Below, in pieces: positions 17,501 through 32,500 of a DNA stretch of 64,000 nucleotides; the stretch's first letter is position 1, and each line of letters opens with the position of its first letter. The stretch is from a virus. A program made the position numbers and the translations under genes. Under the pieces are notes generated by a model. The model saw only the letters and a program-made list of their open reading frames with translations, did no database searches and was not told the origin of the DNA. The stretch spans positions 31,368 to 95,367 of the IMG/VR virus record IMGVR_UViG_3300025853_000044. The stretch is one strand, 5' to 3'.

Positions 17501-20500
17501 TGGTGACAACATACGAACCGTCATCGTCTTGGTCAGCCCACACCGGGCCGTCAAAGGTGTATTCTCGTGGGAAGTCCCATGAGGTAGAAACATACCCATA
17601 CCCGTCAAGTCGGCTGATGAGTGGGCCACCACGACTACCACACGGCCAGTAGTGGTTGAGATTGGTTTTGGTTGCGGCATCGGAAGCATCGGCCTGCCCA
17701 CCCTGTGGGTCAAAGTTACCAGCAATTATCGGACTACCAAAGGTGGTGTCAAGTACATCGGCTGTTAGCATACTTCCGATAGCGTGTGCCATTATGGTAG
17801 AACCAATTGGTATGGTAGCGACTATTGGTTCAATAACAGGCATAACACCAAGTACATGATTGTCAAATACACTACCACCGTCGTCTTGTACCGTGTAAGC
17901 GATACCATCAATCATTATTTTTGTTCCACCGACAAGTTTTGCAGTTCTGCGAGTTGTGGTGATGAGTTTATTGGGAATATCTACCGATACTACAGTAGAT
18001 GGCACATTAGTTCCAACTGAGGCGTGAGCAATGATTTCGTATGGAGGGGCCGGCGTTTTGCGGTCAAACGCAAACGGGCCGAGGCTGGCGTAGTATGCCG
18101 CATCATGGTAGTGTACAGTCTCAAAGTGTTCGGGCATACTGTTCAATGGTTTTTGGGCAACAGCACGGTCAGTCAACGGGTTGAGCCATGTACGGCTGGA
18201 ATCCGAGTAGAAGGTGTGTGGTCGGCCAAGGTTGGGGTGCCATAGACACAGGAAGGCATCGGCCACATGTAGGCTGTTGGTATCTCGGCTACCCTGTAGC
18301 ATCTGCGGTAAAATGCGTGTCACCATGCTGGTCTTGGAGTCTGTAAAGATGGCACCAGCAGGGCGGAAGTCGTAGGCACGGGTAAGGCGCAATTTTGTGC
18401 CAGCGGTCAGATTGCTGGTGAAAGAAGACTTGGCTGTGATGGTAAACTGCTTTGGTTTGTTCATGTTGCTTGAATCGTACCCGCTACGCTCAGTGTAAGT
18501 GTGTGTGCGTCGTACACCGTTTACATCCGTGTATTCCAACTTGTTGCCGTAATACGGTTTCTGTGGGAAGCCACGAGCATCATCAACAGTGATTTGAGTT
18601 GTAGAATCAACGCTTACTACAGTACACACAGGATTGAGGCTGATGTTTTCAAGCACCTCGTGGTAGATGTCGGGGTAAATGCTTGGATAACCTGCGAGTG
18701 TGATTTGACACGCTATGCTTCCTGTGCTTGCACGAAGGAACTCGTAGTAGTTGTCAAGTCGGTGATGGTTGAGATGGCGGAACCCTGTAGCGTCAGCGTG
18801 GTCGGGGCCGTCTTTATGGACAATACTCCACCATGGTATGTTGGTCGTCATACCCGGTGTAGCGTTATCAAACATTTGTGGTTGATATGGAAGTGAACGC
18901 TTGACAAAGGCGGGGCTTTCGGTTGCCTGTACACCCAATGCGTTGTACAGCATCAACGGTGGGATGTTGGTGAATTGGCTACCGTGGTCGGGGTCATGGT
19001 CAAGAATCAACTCATTGACAAACACCTCACAGCCTCGTACATCGGCCATCGTAGCCTCAGCCAACACAAGACCAACAGCACCCGTGGCACTGTCGGGTTC
19101 TCGTAGGCCAATAACCAGTGCAACCTGCTGGCTGGTCAATTCATTAACCGAACCATCGGGTAGTGCTGTTGCTCCACCATTGGCGTGATAACCCATGAGT
19201 TGTGATTTGTGGATGTTAGGTTGAATGACGATTTGGTATGCTCCCACTTCACTTGGGTCGGGGAAGTGATGACGCAGGGTGTAGGTAGCGGCGGCTTCCA
19301 ACACGATGGTGTGTCCACCAGCGGCATTGATGACACCAGCCTGTCCTTCGGATGCCAGCACACCGTATCCGTCGCTACGAATCTTGGACTCAAACATCAG
19401 CGTGAAAGCCCCACCGTGTATGTCGCTTGGCCCACTGGGTGTGGCCGTGAGCGCACCGAAAGTATGCAGGGTATCGTAACCGTGTAAATTGTTTGTGAGT
19501 GTTGTTGAGATGTCAGTCTTCAAATTGCTCATGGTTTGCTCTTCCATCAACAAGGTTTCGTGCGGTTTAACCGTAGCAGAACGGATTGCTCGGTGTTTGT
19601 TGTACAACCCTTGGTATGCAGGATGAGCGAAATGGCCGGGGAGCATGGCCATTGTAGGGTTGACAAAGTGATGCCCCATTCTTGGTAATGCCATTGGTGT
19701 CATTTTCGGCCTTGAATAAACCGTATGACACAACAAAGCGTTGAGGGTTAATCCTGTGATATAGGTGCTGTGTACAATGTCGGGACTGTTGCCACTCACT
19801 TCCGCATGGTCACGCAAGCGGCGTGATGCAAAGAAGCGAGTGCTACCAGCAGGGATGTAATACGAAGGTACGACCTTGAGCGTTGTGATAGATGACTTGA
19901 CCAATTCGGCAAAGTCGGCATCACCTACACAACCTGTGAAAGTAGAACTGCTGATACCCGTGAACGATGCAACTCCACCTTTATCGGTTGTGGGGTCATA
20001 CAACCGTAGGAATTTGCGGCCATCACGAATAGATTCGTTAAACAGCGAAGCGTTAGGAGCAGTGTTGACAGTGAGAGTGGTGCCGCTAAACGATACAGCC
20101 GTCAATTCAGCGTTGACTACACCACCCGCATGTGTGTAGAAAGTTGGGTGGCGGTGGCTGTGCGTGTTGCCGTTCTTCGTGATGTGGAAGAACAGTGTGC
20201 GGTCGTGCAATTCGTAGGATGTTTCAAGTGGTGCGTTGCCCGTGGCTGTTTCCCATCCTGCGTATGTCGGGTCGGGGAACGAACCTTGGCTGATGTGTTC
20301 CCAGTTGTGGTCGCTGAATGTACCACCAAGGCGTGGCCCCTTTGTATCATCAGTAAACAAATGCTTGATGCTACTGCTTGACATTGGGCGCATCATACCG
20401 CCAGTGCCCATGCTTTCGTTTTGGTAGGCTTGCAGGCGGTCAAATCCAGCACGAATGAGAAGGTTGCCGGGGATGCTATCGGGATGGGGCAGACGCACTT

Positions 20501-23500
20501 TGAGGTTAGGCTCTACACCACTACCTGCGGTTGCAGGCGCAAACCCTTCTGCGCTACGGTCGGACACGGCGTTGAAGGTGCGAATAATCGTACCGAATGG
20601 CGAGCCGCCCTCAATGATGTGGATTTGGCCCGTGTCGTCTTCAACTTGCATCTCTTCAAACTGCAATTCCTCATTGGGGATGGCCAATACATTTCGCAAC
20701 TCATCGGGATGTGCGGCGGCGATTTGTGGGTGTGCCAACTCTTGCGCCTGTATGATGGGGAACATGGCACTGTTGGTTGTTTCAAACGAGAATCGGTTGA
20801 TACCGTACAATTTCTCTCCCATCGTATGCGGTGTGTTACTCAAGACACGAGTGACAAATGGAACAGCACCAAGACCACGAGCATTGACGGCTGGTAACGA
20901 TAGATTACCTCCATCCATACGCTTCCACACAACATGCTCAACGGAGAAGTTCTTGGCGGGTGAGCGTTGATTCATCTTGAAAGCGTTGGTGTCGCCAAGC
21001 CAGTAGTTGGCATCGTCGCCATATCGGTCAAGTTCAGCACTGGTACTCGTTTTGAGGTCTGTAATGAGGTTGCGCTCTACACTGGTAGCGTCTTCCAAAA
21101 AGAAACTACCGGGGCTTTCATCAAGGTCAAAGAATAAATCACCAGTCTTTGCATAGCATGGTTCAGCGTTAAACAGTTCAATATCAGCGGCAAGAGGCGC
21201 ATTGAACAAAAATGGGTCTGCTGGTATATCATCAGCAGGTAGAGACAAATTGGTCACAAGAGCCTCAATGTTTGGCCCACCGTGAGCAGGTGCAACGAAC
21301 CTGTCAACACTGTGGATTCGCTCGTCCCACTGTGCAGTACCAGCAAAGGTGATGGCTGTAGCGGCGGCTACACCACCAGCAGTTTTGTTGACAACAGCCA
21401 ACCAATCACCCATAGCAGTCACACCGTCACGGTCACGCTTTGCTACAAGACCCAATTCACCCTCATACGATATGACAAGGAAGGCACGACCAAAGACACC
21501 TTGTGGGTGATGAAGAGCACGAGGCACTGCATCTGCATCACCGATGTGTACGGGATTAGCGAAGTAGTCCGAGTGTTCCGCATCTGTTTTATCAGTATTA
21601 TATGCAGGATTTGTATTTGTAGAAGCGTAAGTCCATGAGTAGGGTGTAGTGAGCATGGTTTCATCGTTATCTGTTCCACTTATTGGCCCACTGGCTTCGG
21701 GTGAGTTTCGCATTGGTGCGTAGTGTGGTAAATGGCTGTATGTACTCATTACACTTGATGCTGGCCCGTAAGGTGAGAAGCCCAATTTAGCGTGCCATGC
21801 ACCCAAGCCCGCACCGTACAGGTTCGTGGTGAAGGTAAGCGTACCGTTTGTCACAGCCCCACCAGTTGTGCTTGCTGATAATTCAAAGGTCGTAGCATTG
21901 GTGATTGAAACCACAAACGCACCCGCTGGTATGCCTGTTCCGCTCACCAGCATGTTTTTCTTGAGTAAAGCAGTTGAGTCCATTGTAATGGTCGTAGCGT
22001 TGTTGTAATCACAAGTCGCATCGGTAAATGATGAAGTTGTAACTTTCAACGAATTAAGGTATGAGTATCGCTCACCCGACCAGCCCATTGCACCTACGGG
22101 TCGTGTGCGGTCTATGGCATCCACAAGGCCACTAAAGTGAGAACGAGTCATGTGGTCACGAGGTGTGTCGTAAGCGTTGTTGTGGTAATGTACGCCCGAC
22201 TTGCTCCACACATACAATTTAGTTGGAAGGTTTGGTGGCACAGCCGTGAGGTCAAAGTCGGGCACAGTTATACCCGCACTTTCACACCTATTGTGCCAAG
22301 TTGTCATGTCCTCAAACTGTGCTTTACCAGTAATTTTGTTTGGTGCCAACCAAAATCGCACAGTCAGCACACCAGCCTTTTCATAAATTTCACGAGAATG
22401 ATATGGAGCAAATGCAGGACAGGAATTATTTGGCGCAGTGGACGGGTGGCTTCTTCCACCCGTATCGGTACGAATCCAACCACATGCTGGTATTTGCTCT
22501 AAAACATCTCTTGTTGAACCCGCAATTGAACCTTCAATGTATGATTGTGAACTGCCACCAGTGGTAGCATTTTGATAAGAATTTGATGGGTCACCATAGT
22601 CCATTTCAATCCAACCGTAGCGGTCTTGGCGTTGAGCGTTGCTCATGCTTGGCATAAAGGTACCACCCATGGCTTTGAGTGCGCCCTTGCCGGGATTTTC
22701 GTTAATGGCTTGGCCGATGATAGTCGCTAACTCTTCACCGTTTTGACAGCGTGTGCCATCTACGACAATTATTTCACGGTCAAAGTCTGTCGCTGTTTCA
22801 CCCAATGAACCAGCAAGCACGCTTTTGGCAATCACACCCGACACACGGTAAGCCGTAGGTTGTACAGCGTTTGCAAACAGTTTACTGATTTGCAAGTCGT
22901 CCTTTTCCATGGGTGGGTTGAATGCCATTTGGTTGTCCATCCATGAACCACCGGGGTGGTAGCCACCGTCCATGTGGAAAGTCATGTCAGCACTCATAGC
23001 AATGCCGTAGTATGCCATGGCGCAATGTTGGTAGGGATGTGCTTTCTTGTAATCAGCCTCGTTGTTTGCTACCACTCTACCACTTACGGGATTCATGAAA
23101 TGCTCACCGTAATGGTAGCCGTGTTCGGGTCGTTGTTTCAACCCATAACCACTCGCTCCTGTGTCGCCAATGTTTGGTGTCCCTTGTGCTGGCGACCAAT
23201 TCAATGTTGTTTGCCAGTGGAAACGATTCCGTCTTGATTGGTAATTAGCATCGGGTGGGCCGTAATCGTTGTCGTTGTTGGTAATCTCGTTGGGTAGGTT
23301 CTTGCTGTGAGGTACCTTACTCCATGAGTTTCCTGTTGTGACAACATATCCGGGGTGAGGCTCTACAACACCGAGGTTGCTTGCTGTTTCATTGAATGGG
23401 AAGGCTTGACCGGGGCCGTAGATGAGGTAAGTCGTGAAATACGGCGTGGCGGTCTTGTGGTCGGTATAGCGTGCCGTTTGATGAGGCATACGCATGATGA

Positions 23501-26500
23501 GTGGGATTGGACGCTGGCGTACAATTCCCGCAGTGTAGCGTGCTGTGACATGCGAAGGTTGACCCGATGCCAAATTGGGTAGAGTTCCACTGTCAATATC
23601 GGCAGATAGCACATTGTTTTGATTGTAGGCTGGTGGGTTGATGCTACCACGATGTTGATTGAGATATGGGGTACCGGGGAAGAAAGCAAGCAGGGCGTTG
23701 CAATCCATCAACGCATACGCTGTGCTGATTTCGTTAGCGTTCTGTATGCCTGCTGTACCAGTCGGGCCGTTGGAGTATGGATGTGTGTAGAATGACGAGT
23801 AATCGTTTTGCGAACCGTCGTTGACATCCAACACCACACCGCTAAATCCACCACCAAAGTAGAGTGGAACGCTGTGGTCGTTGCTGTCACGCCCGTTCTT
23901 GAAGTAAGTAACTGGTTCACTCTCAATGCTTCCATACAAACGATAACCGCTGAAATCCTTGTCAGCATGAAGCATCAACAAAACATCGGCCCTATCAGCA
24001 CTTGCTCCGTACAATGTATTCCATTCTTCGTTGTAATTTATTGCAACAACTTTCAGTTTGGTTGCAGAATTAGCACCTTGAACAGAAGTCACAGTAGCGA
24101 ACCTGTTGCTTCCCGACCAAATGACCTTTGCATCACCGAAAGAAACCAACTTGGTAAGGCTGTCAAATGTAGCCGCTTCTTCCCCTGCCGGAACAAGTAT
24201 ATGTGTCGTTGTTTCACCGGAATTTGTAGTAAAAACATCATCACTGTGGGTAAAGTCTGTAGTCACCAAGGCGTTGTCAAGAGCGGGTAAAATGTGGTCG
24301 CCGCTACGAGAAGTGTAAGTCAATCCTTTGAGGTTATTCGCCCAAGTCTTGGTAGGCACAGGGTCGTTATAGGAGTCAACAAGAATGGGTGTGGGTGTGT
24401 TGGTGTGATAACCACGGGCTTTTGTGCGAATCTGTAAGACAGTGTGGGGTAAGTAGCCGCAATCTACTTTGCGGTGATTGTCTTCAATATCAGCATCCGA
24501 TACAGGTTTGTTGAAAGCCGCCGGTGCCGTGACCGTCCATTGACTGTTTGATGACTGGTCAAGTTTTTCGTACTCACCAAATTCAAGATGTGGTGCCTCA
24601 ATACCCAAGTCTCGGTGCAGTGATGCCTCAAACATTGTGGACAGTGGGCGTGCGCCACGCTGTGGGTTGTGGGCACGGATTCGGATGGCATCAGCGGCCA
24701 CACCCCACTCTCCAAAGGTACGCCCGTCAACCGCATACATGTGTCGGCAATCAAACGGAATGCCTTCGGGTGTGTTTGGGTCGGCCATGTTGATAGCCTC
24801 GGCAGTGACAGCCGCCATCAACTCATCAGTCATCAGCGTTGTCCAATTGATTCGTGGTGAAATAAGTGCTTTGATGATGCGGTCTGTAGATGCGTTAAAC
24901 ATTGACACCGCAGTATTGGTGAGAGAAGTTGCCGTAAGACCGGTCAATGAGTGAGATGCTGTAAACTCACTTCCTCTCACACCGTAGAATGTGTGAACTC
25001 CCGAATCACCAGCACTGTTCAGTTGTGTACGGCTTTCGTAAGAGATGACATTCCCCACAGTTCCCTTATCCGTTGTACCAGTCATCGGGTCAGTGATTTG
25101 AATGACACCGTTTTGACGAGGGAAACCGAGATAACCAAGAATGTCGGGGTGGTTGCCAAGTTCTTGCCCGCTATCAAACGGCGCACCAAGTTGTACCGTA
25201 AGCGTGGTTGCACTTGCATCCCAAGAAATAGCACAATCAATTCCAGCCGAAGGAGCATACACCCCTCGCCATTGATTCCCTCGCCAACTGTTCATCGTGA
25301 CAGTAGTGACATCCAATCGCCCTGTAGCATCACCAAAGCCAAGCATGTGCTGTCCAATGGTAAAACCACCCTTAGCCACATCCCCATCGTTAAAGTAAAC
25401 GCAAATCTCATCATCAAGTGTAGAGGGTATGGTTGTCAAATCGTTGGCAAACGCTTCATCCATTTTGCGATAAATGAAACGCACACCGTAACCTTGTCCT
25501 CGGTGGTCGTTAAAGCGGAAACCGTACAATGGTGTGTCTCCTACCGCATCGTCTGTTATTTCAGCAGTGTTTACATGTCCACTGTATGAAGTGATGGCTG
25601 TAGGGGATGTGCCCGCTTTGGGTAAGCCTTCGTTGTACAACTTGTCAAACTCGTCATCACCCTTGCGCCCAAGCCCATGCTTACCAGCGATAGGTGAAAA
25701 TCCCGGTACCCCCGACGCTACAAGCCCACCGAAGTTGATACGACCAGTTGCTTGTTTGCCCATTCGCAATCCCTTAACCAACGCAGTGGACGGGCTTTGT
25801 GTTTCAAACGATTCGTCGTTTACGCTGTTATGTGCGATACCACCAAGATGAGCGGAAATGTTTCGTCCCTTGGGGTTAGCCGTTTCATTACGGCGTGGGG
25901 TAATATCGTGATTACTGGTGAAAGCCTCATCCGGTTCTTCTTGTGCTACGAACTCACGCAAAGTAGAGACTGGTGCAAATGGCCTTCCATCCTTGTTAAG
26001 CGGCATAGGGGCAGGGTGCATGTTTTCACTCAGTATTTCATCGGGTTGTGCCCAAAAATTGCGGAAACGACCACCATGACCGATGAGGAATTGCGGTTGA
26101 TAGGAAGATTGCCCTTTGCTGTTGTCAAGCCACACACAGAAGTTGCGACCCGATGCACCGGGAATAGTAGAGTGAATAACAATGCTATAGCCCTCGTTGC
26201 CGTTGATGTCTTCAACAACCCGACCCATGTGCGCCCGAACATAACCCATGTGTGAACCACGGTCATGTGAGTCAAAGGCGATGTCTCCATACCAAAAGGG
26301 AGCAGGGTCATAGGTAGAGCCTGTAGCCGCAAAATCAGCGTTGATGTGAGCGGAGGTTGGGTCTTTGTTCGGGTCTGCTGTGTCTTGTCGCACACCAATA
26401 CGAGTGAGGTCAAGCCGCTCACTTTCACCGGGGTATTGTTGTGATGGACGACGAGCATGTGTGCGACCGTTAAGCGCACCCCCTTGATTGATGAGGCGCA

Positions 26501-29500
26501 CCATTTCTCGTGCCGCCGCCTCAATATCCGTGACACCTTCCTTCACACCAACTTCACCCAAATCAAGTGTCATGCGGCGTACAAAGTCCATCTGTGTCCA
26601 ATGTTTGAGGTGTTGCAAGCGAGACTCTTCATGGCTGGCAAGTTCAAGTGTAGTGTTTCTTTTCCCCTTCAAACAAAGGAATGCTGAGATAACACGAGTA
26701 CCATCGGGTGTGTCAAAGAGCGTGCTTGCATCTTTCAAAGAGTGCGTAGCGGGGTTTTGAGTTGCACGGTGTAATTTTAGTTCACGCAACAACAAATCTC
26801 CTTCTTTTGCTTTGCGAATCAACTTGTGAATTTCATTTGCGTAATACACTGATGCCACAGCAGGTTGTACACGAGGAAGCACGCTATCACCCACAGTATG
26901 TGTGTTCCCTGTTTCTTCGTGATATAATCCAGTATGTACAAAGTGTCCGTGTCCCTTACCTCGCAACAACGGATTGTTCCCAAGGCTACTTGGGTCTTGT
27001 AGGGTGTATTTGGTATCGGAGCCGGGTGTGCCGTCCACGAGGTCTTGTGATGCTGTATTGGGCACATTGTGTGCGTAGGCACTCTCAATGAATTTTGATT
27101 GTTGCGTAGAGCGCACATACTTGTTCTCCGATGGGAACCCATTGGCTACATCTATCTGCGTAGTGAAGTAATGGGGAGCACCGCCGTTGACACTGATAAG
27201 ATGCTTGTCAAGTTTGATGGTGCCACCTTCGTATGCGATGTTGCGAGTAAAACCAATTGTTGGTGTATCGGCACTGGATTGCACTTGCATGTGAAGGTCG
27301 TGAAAGGCAATGAACTCACGGTCATGTCCCACATCAAACAAAAGGACACGAGCATTACCGTCAGTAGAAAGGTATGGGTCAATGTAGGCCACGGTGGGAG
27401 CCTGCGTTGCGTCCAGCCCCATAGCCTCGTAATTCATCTCCACTGTCTTGTTTACATGCTGAGCAAAGTTTTGCGCTGTTTCAAGACACGAGTTGCCAAT
27501 CAAGAAGTTTTCAAGCGGAATAGAATCTCTTGGACGATTTGCCAGTGCCCCTTCGCCACCGTTAAATCCACTCCAAACAAAAGCCTCATTCATTACACCT
27601 CTACTTTTGGCGAACAACCCTTCCACAGCATGTGGATTATTGATGGTCATGTTCATCCAAACGGTATCTCCATCTCGTAGTCCACCTTGAGCGAATGGAT
27701 AGACCCAACTTCGGTTGAGAATGGCATCAGCGTCATTCTGCACAACGGTGCCTACACCTATACGCACATCGTCGCCATTTGCTACAGCAACAGCATTTGC
27801 GGCCACAAGCGTGACAACTGTGTGTGCCCCGCTTGTCAAATTGGACTTTACATCTGCAACTTCACCCACATATTTTATGACATTGCTTGAATCTTCAAGG
27901 AATAACAAATCACCAGTACGAATGTTCGTACCGATGGTGTTAGCATGAGCAAAGCGATTATTTCCGTTTGTGATGTTTAGCGTTGTGGATGCACCTGCTG
28001 ATGTGGCACCTACAAATGTCCACTGCTCGGCTGATGTAGATGGATGGAAAGTAGCCGTTTGCAACTCTTGGTTTTGCATGTTTGCGGGATTCACTATGGA
28101 TTGGAAGGCGTTTCCTGCTTTTACAAGTTTAAACTCAGCCCCAACGAAGTCTCCAACAGTCAGCGAAACATTTTTTGGTGTTGTTACCAATACAGAATTT
28201 GCACCTGCTATTGAATCCAACTTGCCTAAATAGTACACTTCAAGCGGAGTGTCTGTGCCAATTTCAGCAATGTAGGTTAAATCGCCTTGTTCAGCGATGC
28301 TGTTATTATTGCTGTCCCTTGAGTATGGAACATCGGGAAAAAGTGAAGCATCATCAAGAATGATGTTGAATTGAAAGCCATCGGTTGCATTACCACTTAT
28401 TTCTTGTACTTGCATGATGGTTGATTTTGCTCGTTTTGATATGGTGCGAGGTGCGTGTGGGTTGGCCAATGGGCCAGCCTTGAACTCCACGGCTGAAACA
28501 TACTGGCGCAGGCCGTAATCAAGGTTCCCACCTTGCGTTTTCATGTTTGCCGCATCGTAATAAAATGGTGAGCGGCCTTCCAAATCCGACGATGGTAACT
28601 CAGCATCGGAGTCAATCGGCATGAGCGTTTCATTTCGGAAGCCGCCACCTGTATGGATTTTTGCCCCAACAATGGCGTTTTGGAAGAATGTCTCGGAATA
28701 CCCATCAAAATAACCTCCTGTAGCATTGATTGGAATTGACAAAAACCCATCCAACGCTGGATTATTGTCATACACAGCCCATTCTCCGCTGGTGAGAAAT
28801 ACCCTGCGTAGGCGGTTAATCCCCTTGAGATTACCCACATCATCAGCCGCTACAATTGTAGGCGTAGCATCGGAAGAGTTTGTGGCATCGGGGAACATGT
28901 TTGGATGAGATACAAAAATGTGGAAGTGGTTGGTGTAAGTCGTGCCTCCTGTGCCTGTGCCTGTGCTTGTGTGTTTGTGGCTTGCAGTAGCATCTTCAAT
29001 ACGAAGAATGGTAGCCGACTCAATGTAATTTTGATTATTGATAGTGTACGAATACGCTGATTTTGCGCTCTTATCCGCTGTGGCAACATCGTTTGCTCTT
29101 CTACCCACTGGTGTTGGGTTCCATGTGTGAGCGGTGTAGGTAGCATCTACATGCACTTTCATGCTGTTATCGGGGCCGGGGAAAATACCAAGGTCGGTGT
29201 GGTCAAAGAATTGCTGAGGAAATATCGGTATCTCAACCATGGCACGGGTACTGGCATATTGAGTGCCCAACTGATAGTCGTGCGTTACATCGTCAAGCGA
29301 TTGGAACAAGCGGTCATTGACGGTGCTACCGTCCTGTGTCAATGAGTCGTTGTCAAAGTCTCCATCGTTGAAGATGTAAACCGAGGTCAAATAAGTGCCT
29401 GCTGAGCCTTGACTGATGATACCTGTGGCGTTACACCACTCGTGGAAAGTCGCATACGCCGTACCTGCACCATCCAAAAATGTTCTACTGGCCACTGCAT

Positions 29501-32500
29501 TGCTTTCACTGAAATAGAATCCTGCGCCCGTTTTTTCTGTGTATGCCGCACTTGCACCGTCTTCAAGGAATATGCGCCCTACCTGTGGGAAACAAATAGT
29601 TCCCCATGATTTAAGGTCGGGGGAGTCGTTGTTGAGCGGTGTGACGCTCATGCTAAAGGCACCAGTGGTGGTGACTATTCGTGCCTGTGTAGCGCAACTG
29701 CGACGAGTAGAACCCGGAAGTCGCATCAGCGGGCTTGGGTCAAAGGTAGGCTTGGTGTTCACACCGCCCTGCCCCGGCCCACCAAGCGTGACCGTGACCA
29801 CGGGTGCGTTGGGTTCAATCTCCTTTACCACATGCGAGTCGGGCGAGCCACTACCAACAGCAGAGACATTCTCATTCACGAAGGAGTCAGCGATGCCCGA
29901 AGCAGTGATAACCACCGTGGTCATGTTGGTTTCGGGGCTTTCTTGCTTGGATACTCCACGCACACGACAGCGGCTCATGAGGAACATGATGCTGGCGATG
30001 TTGGGTGAATCACCTGCGCCAAGGGAACGCACCAGCGACAATTGATTTACTCGTGATTTAACAGACGGCTGAACGAAAATCTTCGCCATGATGCCCGCTT
30101 CATCAGTAATCAAAACATTGTCAATGATGTTAAACATCTCAAAGACACGACTTGAATGTGTGGTGGGGCCGAGGTCAAACACACCTGTGCCCGACTTGTC
30201 GGTGGTGGGCTGGCGTGTGCGTTTGCCTGCGCCTTCGTCGGTGATGGTGTCGCTTTGACTGGACGACATCGCTTCAATGGCAAGACGGTGGTACACGGAT
30301 TCGTGCGTGCCTCCGTTGTGGGAACGAGCGACGGCCTTTGGTGGGCCTGCTGGTTCAGCATTGACATCGTTTGGTGGTGTGTACAATGCAGGTGTACGGC
30401 TAAGGTCAAGTTCAGTGTCGCTGTCCTGCCCGCCCGTGTTGTCACCAATCAGCGTGTGTGACTCCTGCATGAGTGAACCGTAGCCACTGATGGCGTTTGA
30501 CAGGTAAATCACACCACCGGGCGAATAGAGTGTGGTGTTGGCAAGGTCGGAGGTGATGACATCCAACACCCGTGTTGTGCCAGTGAGAATGTGAGAACCT
30601 GCTGGTACGGTCTTGGTGACCATGAGCATGGGGGTGGATTGTCCCATGCTTGCTCCTGTGAGGTCTATGGCGTTGTAATGCACCTCAACATACGGGGCAA
30701 GGTCATGCGAAGTCCTCAAGGCAGGGACATGCAGAAGGGCCACACGGCTTTCGCTTTCGGGTGTAAGGTGGAAGAGGCGGTTGTTCTCGTCAATGTCGCC
30801 TGCTTCGGGCACCGGGCCTTTGAGCATAAACGGAGCATACTTGAAGCCGCTACCGCCAATGGCGATGAGTTCCTTCTTGCTGGCAGGCATACCGTTGTTG
30901 ACGATGGTAGCAACGCTGGACGAGTTCTCAATGCGAGCGATGGGTGCTTCCAGTGTTTCGCTGTAGAAGTCAAGAAGTGAGTTCATTGGGAACATCTCGT
31001 CAATGTCACGAGTGTTGGAGTCATACGCCATCTGCACGATGTCAGCGGAGCCGTCAGCCTGCTGGTCAATGATGAGTTCACTGGGCTTGGGATAGCGGCG
31101 CATGTACTCGTGGCCGATGATGTGCGAGAAAGTGTGCCGCCCACTGTGTCCTACTTGGAACAGGGTGTCAAGAGTGGCTGGCCATGTCACGGCGTAAGGG
31201 TTGTTGGTGGTGTCAGTGGCCATCTGCGAAGAGTACACCAGCCCGTGATTACTGGCATTACCTTCGTCAAGCACCATCTGTCCCGTCTTGTCAAAGATTT
31301 GAGTGCCGTAGTGCGGAGGTTGGTATGGCTTACCCGTGCCGTTGTCAATGAGCAGGTCGGCCCCGATGACCACGAAATAATTGTCCACATTGGCTGTACG
31401 GCTGTGCAAAGCACCTCGCAGACCACTTGTACCGTTGATGAAATCTACATGAATGCTGTTGAATGTCACAACACCCGTGTTTCCATTGATGCTTTCCAGT
31501 CGTACCCTTTCGGGTGGGGATTGGTTGGGCTTCTGCGTGTTGCGATTGATGGCACCGGGGTTGATGAGTAGGTTGTAAGGTGTGTGCGCTACGCTTAGGG
31601 TAGCGGCTGTGCCACTGTTAGTGTAGTAGTCCACGACCTTGTAGTTGCCCATGCTATACGGTGTGCTTGTGAATGTGGTTGTTGGTGAAGTAGCGTCGTA
31701 TGCCTTGCCGGTCAAGCGAGCGATAAGCGTCTGTGCATCAGCCGCCGTCATGGTTAGCGTTTTTGTTGTTCCATCGCTGGCCGCTGTAAATGCAGAAAAC
31801 TCGTAAGTTCCCTCTACGATGTCTATTGGCTCTTCAAATCGGAAGAGTGCCGAAGTTGTATTACCCTTGATGGCCATAGATGGTTGAAGCATATTCTCAT
31901 CAAATTCGTTTGAGAAGTGAATGGCTTCAATTGCACCACGGAACTCACCACCTTTACCACCGAGGTACACATGCTCAGTAGAGCGTGCAAGGCGTGTTTC
32001 GGGCGGAATGTCTTGTTGAGACACAATTTCACCGTTGACAGCCAAGAACACACGGTTCTTTTGAATACCAGCCACGACATGATATAGCGGTCGGTTGTTG
32101 AAGTTGAGGTTGGTGGCATCACCGTAGTTGCTCTTGTCGTAGCGATTGTACGAGTCGTGGATGCCGCCGTGTTCTTGCTGTGGGTACACGATACCGTCCC
32201 ATCGTGTACTGGCATCGTAGGCAGTAGCCAAGCGGAAATACGATGGGCCAGCGATAGATTCAACATTAACGCTGAACACAGCGGGGCCGGGAGTATCCAC
32301 GGTACCCATTTCAAGTGTAAACTGCCCCTCTCGGTGAGCAATCACACCGCCACAGTCGGGTACAACCCATGCCTCAATTACGAAGTCTCCCGCCGCCTTA
32401 TCGTTGATTGTGGCAGAATCTCCAACTCCTTGCAGTGTCTTGGTCATGACCTTAGTACCACTACTGTCCTTTACACCCGTCTTGGTGAAGCGTCCTTGAG

